Origin: Pseudomonas abyssi
GTDB lineage: Bacteria > Pseudomonadota > Gammaproteobacteria > Pseudomonadales > Pseudomonadaceae
Reading direction: 5' to 3'
NCBI RefSeq assembly: GCF_002307495.1
Contig: NZ_NTMR01000030.1
Coordinates: 1-52,890, forward strand
Length of the DNA stretch: 52,890 bases
The notes beneath the pieces are model-generated. The model saw nothing but the letters and a program-made list of their open reading frames with translations, made no database searches and was not told where the DNA came from. Shown here piece after piece: positions 26,342 to 36,246 of this stretch (position 1 is its first letter; each line of letters begins with the position of its first letter). Position numbers and translations under genes: made by a program.

Positions 26342-27601
26342 TTAGAGCAGGGTCCAGGTGTAGCCGACGATCAGACGGTTTTCGTCGACGTCGCCGCCGT
26401 CCAGGGCTGCGTCCTGGCGAACGGTGGCGTTACGCCAGCGGAAGTTCACGCCTTCCAGCGGACCGGCCTGCACGGTGTAGCGTACTTCGCTGTCACGCTC
26501 CCAGCGAGAGTCACGGTTTACGCCGGCATGTTGCGGGGCGTTGGTGTTGATGTCGGTACCGGCGATGTAGCGGGTCATGAAACTCAGGCCCGGGATGCCC
26601 AGACCAGCGAAGTCATAGTCATAACGCGCTTGGTAGGACTTCTCGTCAACGGCGTTGAAGTCAGCGTACTGAACGGAGTTGGCGATAAAGATTTCACCGT
26701 CGTCGTACAGGTAACGGCCGTCGCCACTCATCTGCTGGTAGGCCAGACCAAAGCCGTGGTAGCCAGTGTTCAGGGTCACGGCGATGGAGGCGGCCTGGTT
26801 GTCGAATTCGGTACCATCGGCGGAGTCGTCGTCGCTGGTATCGTAGTAGGCAACGTTAGTGTTCAGGCTGGTGCCTTCGCTCAGCGGGACAGTCCAGTCA
26901 AAGCCGGCGAACACGCGCTCGTACTGGTCTTCGCTGTCGGCGCCGTACAGAGTGGCGCTGAAGTTGTCAGTGAAGGTGTAGGTACCGCCAGCGTAGGTCA
27001 GGTCTTTATCGTCGCCGTGGATGCCGTCGGTCTCACTGGAGTCAGCCATTTCGCCACGATCGGTCAGGCGACCGGCTTCAACAAACAGACCGTCGATGGA
27101 GCTGTTGGTGATGCTGTAGCCCTGGTAGTGGTTGGGCAGCAGACGGGAGTCGTCATAGGCAGCAACCGGGTTCTCTGGCATGTGAAAACCGTAACGAATG
27201 ACGGTGTCATCCAGGATGGCCATTTTGACGGCGCCACGGATTTCCATGTACTCGGCTTCAGCACGACCGTTGCTGTCAACCGGCAGCAGGCCAGTGCCGG
27301 AGCGGCCGCGGCCACTGTCCAGCTTGATACCTTCCTGGGCCATGACGTCTGCACCAAAGCCGATCGGACCCTTGGTGTAGCCGGACTCAAAGTTCAGCAA
27401 AAAGCTGGTTGCGGTTTCTTCGCGCTTGCTTTGACCGACGTTGTCACGAAAATCGCGGTTGAAGTAAACAGTGCGGTTGTACAGGGTGGCGGAGGCGCCT
27501 TCGACAAAACCTTCTCCCTCTGCCATTGCCTGGGTTGCCAGCAGGCCGTTGCCTGCAGCCACTGCCAGTGCCAGCGAGCTCCATTTAACTGCGTTCTTCA
27601 T
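26342..27601 (-). CDS. OprD-family outer-membrane porin
   Basis: 419 residues. The signal peptide KWSSLALAVAAGNGLLATQA ends at AMA (cleavage after residue 27). The mature start EGEGFVEGASATLYNRTVYF with NRDFRDNVGQSKREETATSF and ESGYTKGPIGFGADVMAQEG is the OprD/OpdK family start. Alternating beta-strand pattern and acidic extracellular loops fit an 18-strand barrel for small organic acids or amino acids. The C terminus ends WTLL, not the more usual aromatic residue. P. aeruginosa OprD is encoded at the same place, but substrate specificity cannot be assigned. It is preceded by an AT-rich 275-base leader region. Confidence 0.9.
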   Translation of the reverse strand: MKNAVKWSSLALAVAAGNGLLATQAMAEGEGFVEGASATLYNRTVYFNRDFRDNVGQSKREETATSFLLNFESGYTKGPIGFGADVMAQEGIKLDSGRGRSGTGLLPVDSNGRAEAEYMEIRGAVKMAILDDTVIRYGFHMPENPVAAYDDSRLLPNHYQGYSITNSSIDGLFVEAGRLTDRGEMADSSETDGIHGDDKDLTYAGGTYTFTDNFSATLYGADSEDQYERVFAGFDWTVPLSEGTSLNTNVAYYDTSDDDSADGTEFDNQAASIAVTLNTGYHGFGLAYQQMSGDGRYLYDDGEIFIANSVQYADFNAVDEKSYQARYDYDFAGLGIPGLSFMTRYIAGTDINTNAPQHAGVNRDSRWERDSEVRYTVQAGPLEGVNFRWRNATVRQDAALDGGDVDENRLIVGYTWTLL

Positions 27602-27876
27602 TGTGTGCTCCTTTGATTAAAAGATAACCGTTAGGCTCCAAGCGGATTCGGCTTCTTGTTTTCGCCTTATATTAAAGCATCTGTATTGGAACAGTGAAAG
27701 CAAGCGCTGAAAAAACAGCACCTTGTTAATGGATGTTTATAAGTTATTGCAGGCAAAATGGCGAGGTTTGCCGCTGTTTTTATATGTGAGCTGTGCGGCA
27801 TTCCCGAAAAATGTAAGTTGCAGTTCTGGTTTGAGACGGTTTTCTTTTTTGTTTGCTATTGCGAGGCTTGCCAAGC

Positions 27877-28308
27877 ATGTTTGAGTTGCATTCGCAGTTA
27901 CAGGCTGACTGTGTCGTAGTGGGGGACTTCCCGCTTTGCCGGTTGTTGTTGTTGAACGATCGTCAATATCCCTGGTTCATACTGGTGCCGCGACGCGACG
28001 CCTTGCGTGAGGTGTTCGAGCTGTCTGTGGAAGATCGGGCGCAGTTTTACCTGGAGTCGGATGTGTTGGCGCAGGTGCTCAATGACGCCTTTGCTGCAGA
28101 CAAGATGAACATTGCTGCGCTGGGCAATGTGGTGCCACAACTGCACGTACATCATATTGTTCGCTACCGGCAGGACCCTGCCTGGCCGGCGCCAGTGTGG
28201 GGCAAGTTGTCCGCCATTCCCTATGCAGGGGATGAGCTGGCTGACAGGTTGCAGCGAGTGCGCACGGCACTGGATGGCAAGGCTGGTTTTGATGAGGTGC
28301 TGCGATGA
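27877..28308 (+). CDS. HIT-family nucleotide hydrolase-like protein
   Basis: 143 residues from ATG 27877 (CGAGG upstream). HIT superfamily: FPLCRLLLLNDRQYPWFILV, ADKMNIAALGNVVPQLHVHH and RYRQDPAWPAPVWG. The His triad reads Q-L-H-V-H-H-I, with Gln replacing the first His while the catalytic central His is kept, a variant common in this proteobacterial branch. Substrate is unknown (probably a nucleoside phosphoramidate or dinucleotide). It overlaps slyX by ATGA. Confidence 0.88.
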   Translation: MFELHSQLQADCVVVGDFPLCRLLLLNDRQYPWFILVPRRDALREVFELSVEDRAQFYLESDVLAQVLNDAFAADKMNIAALGNVVPQLHVHHIVRYRQDPAWPAPVWGKLSAIPYAGDELADRLQRVRTALDGKAGFDEVLR

Positions 28309-28523
28309 GTGAGGGTATGTTGACCGAGCGTATGGATGAGCTGGAGTCGCGTCTGGCGTTTCAGGATGACACTATTCAGGCGCTAAACGATGTGATTGCG
28401 GCGCAGCAATTGGAGTTGGGGCGCCTGCGGCGCTCACTGGAGTTGCTTGCTCAGCGCCAGGCTGACTTTGCTGCCCAGCTACCGGATGGCGGAGGCGACG
28501 AGGCGCCGCCTCCGCACTATTAG
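28305..28523 (+). CDS. slyX: SlyX family coiled-coil protein
   Basis: 72 residues. MTERMDELESRLAFQDDTIQ followed by ALNDVIAAQQLELGRLRRSL is a heptad-rich single helix, then a Pro-rich tail ending PPPHY, the SlyX hallmark. Small cytosolic protein of unknown function. It starts four bases inside the HIT gene end (ATGA), so it is co-translated; as I recall, the HIT-slyX pair is conserved in pseudomonads. Confidence 0.9.
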   Translation: MSEGMLTERMDELESRLAFQDDTIQALNDVIAAQQLELGRLRRSLELLAQRQADFAAQLPDGGGDEAPPPHY

Positions 28524-28531
28524 GAGTGACC

Positions 28532-28566
28532 ACACTGATTGGTTCTGAACGCTCACTAATCAGTGT
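28532..28566. terminator. Inverted repeat between slyX and the cold-shock gene
   Basis: ACACTGATT (28532-28540) and AATCAGTGT (28558-28566), a perfect 9-bp stem with a 17-base loop that itself contains GTTC-T-GAAC. It lies between convergent genes and is followed by only three Ts, so it is a weak terminator candidate. Confidence 0.4.
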
Positions 28567-28575
28567 TTCCCCAGA

Positions 28576-29232
28576 TTAGTCGAGGATTGCTACTTCCTCG
28601 GCCTGTAAGCCTTTCTCGCGCTTGGCAACGGTGTACTCAACCCGTTGCCCTTCCTGCAGCACCCGGTGTCCATCGCCCTGAATCGAGCGGAAGTGGACGA
28701 ACACGTCACTGCCGGAGTCGCGGGTAATAAAACCAAAGCCTTTGCTGGTATTGAACCATTTGACTGTGCCCATCTCGCGGCCATCGTTGGCTTTGCCCTG
28801 GCGCTCCTGCTTGGGGCGAGGCTTGCGCGTGGTGGGCGTCTCTGTGGTGGTTGGCCGGGATCCGCTGCTCAGCTCCGCTGCCAGTGTCAGCAGGCTGGAC
28901 AGGCAGACGCCGAGGACGCCGGCGGCCAGAGCCCAGATGTTCCAGTCAATAAAGTATGAGCTGACCAGCAGGCTGCAGAAGGGAATGCAGGCAGCCAGGA
29001 TGAGGAGCGTGGAGCTGGCCAGAGAGACAGCGCCGGCGGCGCCTTGTTTTGGTAGTTCGGTTTGATTGAATTGCTGCAGATTGATCAGGCCGGTCAGTAC
29101 GGCCAGTAGGCCGATATAGTTGATCGGGGCGGATTGAGTGAAGAACGGAATGCTGTGAAACAGGCCCGTCAGCAGGACGCCGACACCTGTCACCAGATGC
29201 AGATAACGAAGGGTTTTCAAGAGGCTCACCAT
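28576..29232 (-). CDS. Membrane-anchored cold-shock-domain protein
   Basis: 218 residues. Four hydrophobic segments occupy residues about 8-125 ([76 protein letters not shown]). A short basic linker follows, then a complete cold-shock domain (about residues 151-218) with RNP1 KGFGFI and RNP2 VFVHF, ending EEVAILD. The CSD binds single-stranded RNA or DNA; here it would be tethered to the inner membrane facing the cytoplasm. P. aeruginosa has, as I recall, a similar long cold-shock protein at this place (PA0961). What it does is unknown. Confidence 0.87.
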   Translation of the reverse strand: MVSLLKTLRYLHLVTGVGVLLTGLFHSIPFFTQSAPINYIGLLAVLTGLINLQQFNQTELPKQGAAGAVSLASSTLLILAACIPFCSLLVSSYFIDWNIWALAAGVLGVCLSSLLTLAAELSSGSRPTTTETPTTRKPRPKQERQGKANDGREMGTVKWFNTSKGFGFITRDSGSDVFVHFRSIQGDGHRVLQEGQRVEYTVAKREKGLQAEEVAILD

Positions 29233-29304
29233 GGATGCAACGATTTAGTATTGTCATGTCGGCAGGCCGATGGCTGTGGCGCTGCCGGATGGCACTCTAA
29301 CCTG

Positions 29305-29330
29305 AAAACGCCCGGCTACCAAGCCGGGCG
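29305..29330 (-). terminator. Rho-independent terminator of the dps-like gene
   Basis: On the minus strand: CGCCCGGC, loop TTGGTA, GCCGGGCG, then TTTTC (29308-29305). It lies about 30 bases beyond the dps-like stop. Confidence 0.8.
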
Positions 29331-29359
29331 CTGTCGCGTTGCGGGCGAGGGAGGGGCGT

Positions 29360-29830
29360 TCAGCCCTCGAGCAGGCTGCGCAGCATCCAGGCCGTTTTCT
29401 CGTGTGTCTGCATGCGCTGGGTGAGCAGGTCAGCCGTTGGCTCGTCGTGAGCTTCGTCACAGATCGGGAAGACGCTGCGTGCGGTGCGGACGCAGGCTTC
29501 ATGGCCTTCAACCAGCAGACGGATCATGTCCTTGGCTTCCGGCACGCCGTCTTCTTCCTTGATGCTGCTGAGTTCGACAAACTGCTTGTAGGTGCCCGGC
29601 GCCGGGAAACCCAGGGTGCGAATGCGCTCGGCGATATCGTCAACCGCCAGCGCCAGTTCGTTGTAGTGGGTTTCGAACATCAGGTGCAGGGTCTGAAACA
29701 TCGGTCCTTTCACGTTCCAGTGAAAGTTGTGGGTCTTCAGGTAGAGGGTGTAGGTGTCGGCCAGCAGGCGCGACAGGCCCTCAGCGATTTGTCCGCGATC
29801 CGTTTCGGTAATGCCGATATCAATCTTCAT
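29360..29830 (-). CDS. dps: Dps-family ferritin-like DNA-binding protein
   Basis: 156 residues from ATG 29830; ATG 29833 is adjacent, but GAGGAG spaces better to the second. Four-helix ferritin-like protein: [55 protein letters not shown]. The His of HWNV and the Asp and Glu of VDDIAERI are the ferroxidase ligands shared between subunits. The C-terminal [11 protein letters not shown] is typical. It stores iron and protects DNA under starvation or oxidative stress. Divergent from aspS across about 250 bases. Confidence 0.92.
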   Translation of the reverse strand: MKIDIGITETDRGQIAEGLSRLLADTYTLYLKTHNFHWNVKGPMFQTLHLMFETHYNELALAVDDIAERIRTLGFPAPGTYKQFVELSSIKEEDGVPEAKDMIRLLVEGHEACVRTARSVFPICDEAHDEPTADLLTQRMQTHEKTAWMLRSLLEG

Positions 29831-30086
29831 CATGGCTCCTCGTGGTTGTCTGGCGGCGCGGCGTCGTGAGGCGCAGCGTCCGCAGTAACAGGTTACTTGT
29901 TCTGAGTGCAGATTGGCTGTTGGGTTCCCGTTGCGTATCGCCTTGGTGCTGCGAGCCGTGTCGAGGCTCCCTCGTTGGCCAAGTTTCGGGTATATTATGG
30001 CGTTTTTCTTCAGGCGCTCGTCGATGCGGTAAAAGGCCGCTGCGGCAACTGACGCCAAATTTGCCGACCACAGGAATCACCACACC

Positions 30087-31862
30087 ATGATGCGTAGCCA
30101 CTATTGCGGCCAGCTGAACCAATCGCTGGCGGATCAGGAAATCACTCTTTGCGGTTGGGTACACCGCCGTCGTGACCATGGTGGGGTCATCTTCCTGGAT
30201 ATCCGTGACCGCGAGGGCCTGGCCCAGGTCGTCTTCGATCCGGATCGCGCCGAGACCTTTGCCAAGGCCGACCGTGTCCGTAGCGAGTATGTCGTCAAAG
30301 TGACCGGTAAGGTGCGTCTGCGCCCGGAAGGTGCTCGCAATGCCAACATGGCCTCCGGCGACATTGAAGTGCTGGGTTATGAGCTGGAAGTGCTGAACGA
30401 AGCCGATACGCCGCCGTTCCCGCTGAATGAATACAGTGACGTGGGTGAGGAAACGCGCCTGCGCTACCGCTTTATCGATCTGCGCCGCCCGGAAATGGCG
30501 GAGAAGCTCAAGCTGCGCTCGCAGATCACCAGCAGCATTCGCCGCTACCTCGACGAGAACGGCTTCCTGGATGTCGAAACCCCGATTCTGACCCGTGCCA
30601 CTCCTGAGGGGGCGCGTGACTATCTGGTGCCCAGCCGCACCCATCCCGGCCACTTCTTCGCGCTGCCGCAGTCGCCACAGCTGTTCAAGCAGCTGCTGAT
30701 GGTGTCCGGGTTTGATCGCTACTATCAGATCGCCAAGTGCTTCCGCGACGAAGACCTGCGTGCCGATCGTCAGCCCGAGTTCACTCAGATCGACATTGAG
30801 ACCAGCTTCCTGGATGAGTCCGACATCATGGGGCTGACCGAGGGTATGATCCGCCAGCTGTTCAAGCAGGTGTTGGATGTGGATCTGGGCGAGTTTCCAC
30901 ATATGACCTTCGAGGAAGCCATGCGTCGCTATGGCTCCGACAAGCCTGATCTGCGTAACCCGCTGGAACTGGTAGACGTAGCCGACCAACTGACCGAGGT
31001 GGAATTCAAGGTGTTCAGTGGTCCGGCGACCGACCCGAAAGGCCGCGTTGCAGCGCTGCGGGTGCCTGGTGGTGCCAGCATGCCGCGCAAGCAGATCGAC
31101 GACTACACCAAGTTTGTCGGCATCTACGGCGCCAAGGGTCTGGCCTACATCAAGGTTAATGAGCGTGCCAAGGGCGTTGAAGGTCTGCAGTCGCCGATCG
31201 TCAAGTTCATTCCGGAAGCCAATCTGGAAGAAATCCTCAATCGCGTGGGTGCGGTCGATGGCGATATCGTCTTCTTCGGTGCTGACAAGGCGAAGATCGT
31301 GTCCGAGGCGCTGGGCGCACTGCGCATCAAGCTCGGCCATGACCTGGACTTGCTGACCTCTGAGTGGGCGCCGCTGTGGGTGGTCGACTTCCCGATGTTT
31401 GAAGAGAACGATGATGGCTCGCTGTCTGCGCTGCATCACCCGTTCACCGCGCCCAAGTGCTCACCGCAGGAGCTGCAGGCGAATCCGTCGACCGCGCTGT
31501 CACGCGCTTACGACATGGTGCTGAACGGCACTGAGCTGGGCGGCGGTTCGATCCGTATTCACCGCAAGGAAATGCAGCAGGCCGTGTTCAACATTCTGGG
31601 CATCAGCGCCGACGAGCAGCAGGAGAAGTTCGGCTTCCTGCTGGACGCACTGAAGTTTGGTGCGCCGCCGCATGGTGGCCTGGCCTTTGGTCTGGACCGT
31701 CTGGTCATGCTGGTAACCGGTGCGCAGTCGATTCGTGAAGTCATCGCCTTCCCGAAAACCCAGAGCGCAGCCTGTGTCATGACCCAGGCACCGGGTCTGG
31801 TGGACAACAAGGCACTGCGTGAGCTGAGCATTCGTCTGCGCGAGCAGACCAAGGTCGAGTAA
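30087..31862 (+). CDS. aspS: Aspartyl-tRNA synthetase
   Basis: 591 residues (start ATG 30087 or the adjacent ATG 30090). Class IIb: N-terminal OB-fold anticodon domain ([20 protein letters not shown]), motif 2 with [20 protein letters not shown], bacterial GAD insertion (about residues 290-420, [20 protein letters not shown]) and motif 3 [14 protein letters not shown]. Charges tRNA-Asp (EC 6.1.1.12); in organisms with GatCAB the bacterial type is often non-discriminating and also makes Asp-tRNA-Asn. A hairpin follows the stop, then yebC. Confidence 0.97.
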   Translation: MMRSHYCGQLNQSLADQEITLCGWVHRRRDHGGVIFLDIRDREGLAQVVFDPDRAETFAKADRVRSEYVVKVTGKVRLRPEGARNANMASGDIEVLGYELEVLNEADTPPFPLNEYSDVGEETRLRYRFIDLRRPEMAEKLKLRSQITSSIRRYLDENGFLDVETPILTRATPEGARDYLVPSRTHPGHFFALPQSPQLFKQLLMVSGFDRYYQIAKCFRDEDLRADRQPEFTQIDIETSFLDESDIMGLTEGMIRQLFKQVLDVDLGEFPHMTFEEAMRRYGSDKPDLRNPLELVDVADQLTEVEFKVFSGPATDPKGRVAALRVPGGASMPRKQIDDYTKFVGIYGAKGLAYIKVNERAKGVEGLQSPIVKFIPEANLEEILNRVGAVDGDIVFFGADKAKIVSEALGALRIKLGHDLDLLTSEWAPLWVVDFPMFEENDDGSLSALHHPFTAPKCSPQELQANPSTALSRAYDMVLNGTELGGGSIRIHRKEMQQAVFNILGISADEQQEKFGFLLDALKFGAPPHGGLAFGLDRLVMLVTGAQSIREVIAFPKTQSAACVMTQAPGLVDNKALRELSIRLREQTKVE

Positions 31863-31872
31863 GTCTTATACC

Positions 31873-31901
31873 CCCGGTTGCGTCCAGCGTGTAACCGGGG
31901 C
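31873..31901 (+). terminator. Hairpin between aspS and yebC
   Basis: CCCCGGTT (31873-31880), 13-base loop, AACCGGGG (31894-31901), then CCTGTTTTA. The weak U-tract suggests a partial terminator, leaving some read-through into yebC. Confidence 0.5.
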
Positions 31902-31923
31902 CTGTTTTATCTGGAGTTGTGTT

Positions 31924-32670
31924 ATGGCCGGTCATTCGAAATGGGCCAATATCAAGCATCGCAAGGCCGCGCAGGACGCCAAGCGAGGCAAGATTTTCAC
32001 CAAGCTGATTCGCGAGTTGACCGTGTCGGCCAAGGTGGGTGGCGGCAATCCGGCGGATAATCCGCGTCTGCGTGCGGCGGTGGATAAGGCGTTGGGTGCA
32101 AACATGACCCGCGACACCATCGACCGTGCCATCGCCCGTGGTGCCGGCAGCAATGATGCCGACAACATGGAAGAGCTGACCTATGAAGGATACGGCGCCG
32201 GCGGTGTTGCTGTGCTGGTTGAGGCCATGACCGATAATCGCAACCGGACAGTCAGCGAAGTGCGTCATGCGTTTGGTAAATGTGGCGGCAACCTGGGTAC
32301 CGATGGTTCGGTGGCCTACCTGTTTACTCGTCGCGGACAGATTGGCTTTGCTGCGGGCACGGATGAAGACGCACTGATGGAAGTGGCGCTGGAGGCCGGT
32401 GCTGAGGATGTTGTCGCCAATGACGACGGCTCCTTTGATGTGTTTACCAGCTTCGAGGAGTTCGGCGCGGTACGTGATGCGCTTGAGAGTGCCGGTTTTT
32501 CCGCTGAGTCAGCCGAGGTGGCGATGATTCCATCGACCGAGGCTGAGCTGGATCTGGATACCGCGCAAAAGGTTGTCCGGCTGATCGACATGCTGGAAGA
32601 TCTGGATGATGTGCAGAACGTTTACTCCAATGCCTCGATCTCCGACGAGATTCTGGAGCAGTTGGAGTGA
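31924..32670 (+). CDS. yebC: YebC/PmpR-family regulator
   Basis: 248 residues, GGAG upstream of ATG 31924. [20 protein letters not shown] and [20 protein letters not shown] are the YebC signature, followed by [39 protein letters not shown] and the three-domain fold ending in [19 protein letters not shown]. PmpR in P. aeruginosa represses quorum-sensing genes; the wider family has been linked to translation of proline stretches (TACO1/YebC). Between aspS and ruvCAB, its usual neighbour. A clear terminator separates it from ruvC. Confidence 0.95.
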   Translation: MAGHSKWANIKHRKAAQDAKRGKIFTKLIRELTVSAKVGGGNPADNPRLRAAVDKALGANMTRDTIDRAIARGAGSNDADNMEELTYEGYGAGGVAVLVEAMTDNRNRTVSEVRHAFGKCGGNLGTDGSVAYLFTRRGQIGFAAGTDEDALMEVALEAGAEDVVANDDGSFDVFTSFEEFGAVRDALESAGFSAESAEVAMIPSTEAELDLDTAQKVVRLIDMLEDLDDVQNVYSNASISDEILEQLE

Positions 32671-32695
32671 TGGTGTTGCTGCGGCTGGTCGACGA

Positions 32696-32719
32696 GGGAG
32701 GCGCAGGCCTCCCTTTTTT
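32696..32719 (+). terminator. Rho-independent terminator after yebC
   Basis: GGGAGGC (32696-32702), loop GCAG, GCCTCCC (32707-32713), six Ts. It separates yebC from ruvCAB, which must then have its own promoter in the next 30 bases or depend on read-through. Confidence 0.88.
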
Positions 32720-32747
32720 CTATGGGTTGCTTGCTGATGGGTGACAG

Positions 32748-33275
32748 ATGGCGCTGATACTGGGGATTGATCCCGGCTCCCGGATAACGGGCTTCGGCAT
32801 TGTGCGTCACGAAGCGGGGCGGCAAGAGTACGTCACATCCGGCTGTATCCGTGTGGGCGAGGGCGCCTTCCCCGAGCGACTGCAGAAGATATTTCATTAT
32901 CTGAGTGAGTTGATCGAGCAGTATCGGCCAGAGGTTGTCAGCATCGAGCAGGTGTTTATGGCGCGTAATCCGGACTCCGCGCTCAAGCTCGGGCAGGCGC
33001 GGGGGGCTGCCATTGTCGCGGCGGTGAACGCCGGCCTGACAGTACATGAATACAGCGCCCGGCAGGTCAAGCAGGCAGTGGTGGGTACCGGGGCTGCGGA
33101 CAAGAAGCAGGTGCAGCACATGGTGACTCAACTGCTGGGGCTGGCGGGCACGCCGCAGGCTGATGCGGCCGATGCGCTGGCGATTGCGCTGTGCCATGCG
33201 CACATGACGGGGGTGCAGCGCCAAATGGGCAATGTCGCCCTGACCGTGCGTGCTGGGCGGGTGCGTCGACGCTAA
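32748..33275 (+). CDS. ruvC: Crossover junction endodeoxyribonuclease RuvC
   Basis: 175 residues. Resolves Holliday junctions by symmetric nicking (EC 3.1.21.10). RNase H-like fold with acidic active site: Asp8 ([13 protein letters not shown]), Glu67 ([11 protein letters not shown]), Asp139 and Asp142 ([14 protein letters not shown]). Length and spacing match E. coli (D7, E66, D138, D141). First gene of ruvCAB; ruvA starts 23 bases downstream. Confidence 0.97.
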   Translation: MALILGIDPGSRITGFGIVRHEAGRQEYVTSGCIRVGEGAFPERLQKIFHYLSELIEQYRPEVVSIEQVFMARNPDSALKLGQARGAAIVAAVNAGLTVHEYSARQVKQAVVGTGAADKKQVQHMVTQLLGLAGTPQADAADALAIALCHAHMTGVQRQMGNVALTVRAGRVRRR

Positions 33276-33298
33276 CCGAATAGAAGGAAGCAGGGTAA

Positions 33299-33904
33299 GT
33301 GATAGGACGTTTGACTGGAATTTTGCTGGAAAAGCAGCCCCCGCATATCCTTGTGGATGTACAGGGTGTCGGTTACGAGCTGGATGCGCCGATGAGTACC
33401 TTCTACCAGTTGCCGGCGCTCGGCGAAAAAGTGACGCTGCATACCCACATGGTCGTGCGTGAAGACGCTCAGCTGCTGTATGCCTTTGCCGACAAGCGCG
33501 GGCGTGAATTGTTTCGCGAGCTGATTCGCCTCAATGGGGTCGGCCCCAAGCTGGCGCTGGCGCTGATGTCCGGTATGGACGTCGATGAGCTGGTCATGGC
33601 GGTTCAGCATCAGGATGTGAGTGCTCTGGTCAGGGTCCCTGGGGTTGGCAAGAAGACCGCTGAGCGGCTGCTGATTGAGCTGCGTGATCGTTTCAAGGCC
33701 TGGGATGCCGCGCCTGGTGCGATGGTGCTGGCGGGGCCGGTCGGCGCAGGCGCGGCGCCAGTCAAGCCGAGCGCGGATGCTGTCAGCGCCTTGATTGCTC
33801 TGGGCTACAAGCCTCAGGAAGCCAGCAAGGCCGTGTCGGCGGTCGATGAAGACGGTCTCAGCAGTGAAGAGTTGATTCGCCGGGCGCTCAAGGGCATGGT
33901 GTAG
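33299..33904 (+). CDS. ruvA: Holliday junction branch migration protein RuvA
   Basis: 201 residues, GTG start at 33299 with AAGGAAG upstream. Tetramer that holds the four-way junction and recruits RuvB. Domain I OB fold ([35 protein letters not shown]), domain II with two helix-hairpin-helix motifs ([31 protein letters not shown]), flexible Ala/Gly-rich linker, and C-terminal RuvB-binding domain III ([19 protein letters not shown]). Complete. Confidence 0.96.
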   Translation: MIGRLTGILLEKQPPHILVDVQGVGYELDAPMSTFYQLPALGEKVTLHTHMVVREDAQLLYAFADKRGRELFRELIRLNGVGPKLALALMSGMDVDELVMAVQHQDVSALVRVPGVGKKTAERLLIELRDRFKAWDAAPGAMVLAGPVGAGAAPVKPSADAVSALIALGYKPQEASKAVSAVDEDGLSSEELIRRALKGMV

Positions 33905-33950
33905 AGCGCGCGCTGAGGGCCGCAACGCCTCCCTTTTTGATGGATAAGAC

Positions 33951-35012
33951 ATGCTGGAAGAAGATCGCCTGATTGCGGCAACGCCCAGGCAGCAGGAAGA
34001 AGTCATTGATCGGGCGATTCGTCCGCTGAAGCTGGCCGACTACATAGGTCAGCCGACCGTGCGCGAACAGATGGAGTTGTTCATCAAGGCTGCCAGAGGA
34101 CGTGGCGAGGCGCTGGATCATGTGTTGATCTTCGGCCCGCCCGGCCTCGGCAAAACCACCCTCGCCAATATTATCGCGCAGGAGATGGGTGCCAAGATCA
34201 AGAGCACCTCCGGTCCGGTGTTGGAGCGCGCCGGCGATCTGGCTGCGCTGCTGACCAACCTGGAAGCGGGCGACGTACTCTTTGTGGATGAGATACACCG
34301 CCTGTCGCCGGTTGTTGAAGAGATTCTCTATCCGGCGATGGAGGACTACCAGCTCGATATCATGATCGGCGAAGGGCCTGCCGCGCGATCAATCAAACTG
34401 GATCTGCCGCCCTTTACCCTGGTCGGCGCGACGACGCGGGCGGGCATGCTGACCAACCCGCTGCGCGATCGCTTCGGCATTGTGCAGCGGCTGGAGTTCT
34501 ATTCGGTTGCTGACCTGGCAACGATCGTGGCGCGCTCTGCTGTCATTCTCGGTCTGCAGATGGATGACGGCGGCGCCCGCGAGATCGCCCGTCGTTCCCG
34601 TGGCACCCCTCGCATCGCCAATCGTCTGCTGCGCCGGGTACGCGACTTTGCCGAGGTGCGCAGCGCGGGTGTGATCAGTGCTGACGTGGCCGATCAGGCG
34701 TTGAACCTGCTGGATGTGGATGAGCAGGGTTTTGATCACATGGACCGCCGTCTGCTGCTTACCATGATCGACAAATTTGATGGTGGCCCGGTTGGCATTG
34801 ACAACCTTGCTGCGTCGATCAGCGAGGAGCGTCACACGATTGAAGACGTACTTGAGCCCTACCTGATTCAGCAGGGTTTTATCATGCGTACGCCCCGCGG
34901 TCGGGTGGTCACGCGCCATGCCTATCAGCATTTTGGCCTAAATGCGCCAGCCCGCATGGCACCTGCCTCTGCGGATTTGTTTGATGACCCGGCGGCGCCC
35001 GATTCGCCTTGA
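33951..35012 (+). CDS. ruvB: Holliday junction DNA helicase RuvB
   Basis: 353 residues. AAA+ motor that drives branch migration with Ruv[21 protein letters not shown] at the start, Walker [18 protein letters not shown], Walker [15 protein letters not shown], sensor 1 [18 protein letters not shown] with the trans-acting Arg, and the C-terminal winged helix [20 protein letters not shown]. Last gene of ruvCAB; an AT-rich gap (AAAAATATTTTTGCAAAT, from 35012) follows, likely holding the ybgC-tol promoter. Confidence 0.97.
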   Translation: MLEEDRLIAATPRQQEEVIDRAIRPLKLADYIGQPTVREQMELFIKAARGRGEALDHVLIFGPPGLGKTTLANIIAQEMGAKIKSTSGPVLERAGDLAALLTNLEAGDVLFVDEIHRLSPVVEEILYPAMEDYQLDIMIGEGPAARSIKLDLPPFTLVGATTRAGMLTNPLRDRFGIVQRLEFYSVADLATIVARSAVILGLQMDDGGAREIARRSRGTPRIANRLLRRVRDFAEVRSAGVISADVADQALNLLDVDEQGFDHMDRRLLLTMIDKFDGGPVGIDNLAASISEERHTIEDVLEPYLIQQGFIMRTPRGRVVTRHAYQHFGLNAPARMAPASADLFDDPAAPDSP

Positions 35013-35073
35013 AAAATATTTTTGCAAATAGCGAGTAAACCCACTATGCAAAACCTTTGCTTGGCTCTACATT

Positions 35074-35502
35074 ATGCGCGTTGAACGTTCTGGGCCGCCG
35101 TTCGAGCTGAAAGCCCGCGTCTACTTTGAAGATACCGATGCCGGCGGCATCGTCTACTACGTCAATTACCTGAAGTTTATGGAGCGTGCGCGGACGGAGC
35201 TGGTCCGCACTCTCGGCTTTGATCAAAGCGCTCTGCAGAGAGAAAACGTCATTTTTGTTGTGCACTCTGTCACGGCACGCTATCACGCGCCTGCACGATT
35301 GGACGATGAACTTGTCGTATCTGCGACTGTCTTGGAAACCAAGCGAGCAAGTATTCGTTTCCGCCAGAGAGTAACTCGGGCGGGAGATTTGTTGTGCGAG
35401 GGCGACGTGCTCGTGGCTTGCGTGAGTGCAGACCAGTATCGGCCCCGAGCCATTCCGGACAGCCTGCGAGCGGCTTTTCAGAACAGCGCCTCCGAGGCGT
35501 GA
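35074..35502 (+). CDS. ybgC: Tol-Pal-associated acyl-CoA thioesterase YbgC
   Basis: 142 residues. Hot-dog-fold thioesterase acting on short or acyl-ACP-linked chains, first gene of the tol-pal cluster. [20 protein letters not shown] contains the catalytic Asp (Asp20 region); [20 protein letters not shown] and [20 protein letters not shown] complete the signature. The His normally next to the GGxVY motif (VYH in E. coli) is Tyr here (VYY). The ribosome site is poor. tolQ begins 45 bases downstream. Confidence 0.92.
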   Translation: MRVERSGPPFELKARVYFEDTDAGGIVYYVNYLKFMERARTELVRTLGFDQSALQRENVIFVVHSVTARYHAPARLDDELVVSATVLETKRASIRFRQRVTRAGDLLCEGDVLVACVSADQYRPRAIPDSLRAAFQNSASEA

Positions 35503-35547
35503 CGACCGAACCGAAAGAACGTATGAGATTGCGAGGAGTGGTAGAGC

Positions 35548-36234
35548 GTGCAGGCTGATCAAATGTCGATATGGCACCTGGTGTCCGGCGCCAGTGTACT
35601 GGTGCAGCTGGTGATGTTGACCCTGCTGGCGGCGTCGGTGGTGTCTTGGGTAATGATTTTCCAGCGCAGCAGTGTCATGCGTTCGGCAAAAAATGCTCTG
35701 GATGATTTCGAAGACCGTTTCTGGTCAGGTGTGGATCTGTCACAGCTGTATCGTCAGGTCACTGGTTCGCCAGACGAAAACTCGGGTCTGGAGCAGATTT
35801 TCCGCGCGGGCTTCAAGGAGTTTTCGCGTATGCGCCAGCAGTCCGGTGTTGATCCGGATGCGGTAATGGATGCGGTACAGCGCTCGATGCGTGTGGCGAT
35901 TTCCCGCGAGGAAGAAAAGCTGGAGCAGCACCTGCCGTTCCTGGCGACCGTCGGTTCTACCAGCCCCTATGTGGGCCTGTTCGGCACCGTCTGGGGGATC
36001 ATGAACTCGTTCCGCGGCTTGGCCACGGTGCAGCAGGCGACGCTGGCAACGGTAGCTCCGGGTATCGCCGAGGCGCTGGTGGCCACGGCTATTGGTCTGT
36101 TTGCTGCGATTCCGGCGGTGGTTGCGTATAACCGCTTCGCGGCGCGCTCTGAGATGCTGATTGGTCGCTACTACACCTTCGCCGACGAGTTTTCCAGCAT
36201 CCTGCATCGCCGCGTTCACGCGCGCGAGGAGTAA
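35548..36234 (+). CDS. tolQ: Tol-Pal system protein TolQ
   Basis: 228 residues from GTG 35548 (GAGGAG at 35533-35538); the residues before ATG 35563 match the usual TolQ start length. Inner-membrane stator homologous to ExbB/MotA with three helices: SGASVLVQLVMLTLLAASVV, then FLATVGSTSPYVGLFGTVWG and ATVAPGIAEALVATAIGLFA, whose Thr residues line the proton channel. With TolR it uses the proton motive force to move TolA during outer-membrane constriction. Operon with tolR (12 bases). Confidence 0.97.
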   Translation: MQADQMSIWHLVSGASVLVQLVMLTLLAASVVSWVMIFQRSSVMRSAKNALDDFEDRFWSGVDLSQLYRQVTGSPDENSGLEQIFRAGFKEFSRMRQQSGVDPDAVMDAVQRSMRVAISREEEKLEQHLPFLATVGSTSPYVGLFGTVWGIMNSFRGLATVQQATLATVAPGIAEALVATAIGLFAAIPAVVAYNRFAARSEMLIGRYYTFADEFSSILHRRVHAREE

Positions 36235-36246
36235 GCGGAGGCCGCT

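Noticed and set aside
26240..27616. 458-codon plus-strand frame opposite the porin gene
   Set aside because: Antisense shadow; Val/Gly-rich composition results from the acidic barrel protein on the other strand.
29820..31439. 539-codon minus-strand frame opposite aspS
   Set aside because: aspS is certain by motifs; the opposite frame has no domain or ribosome site.
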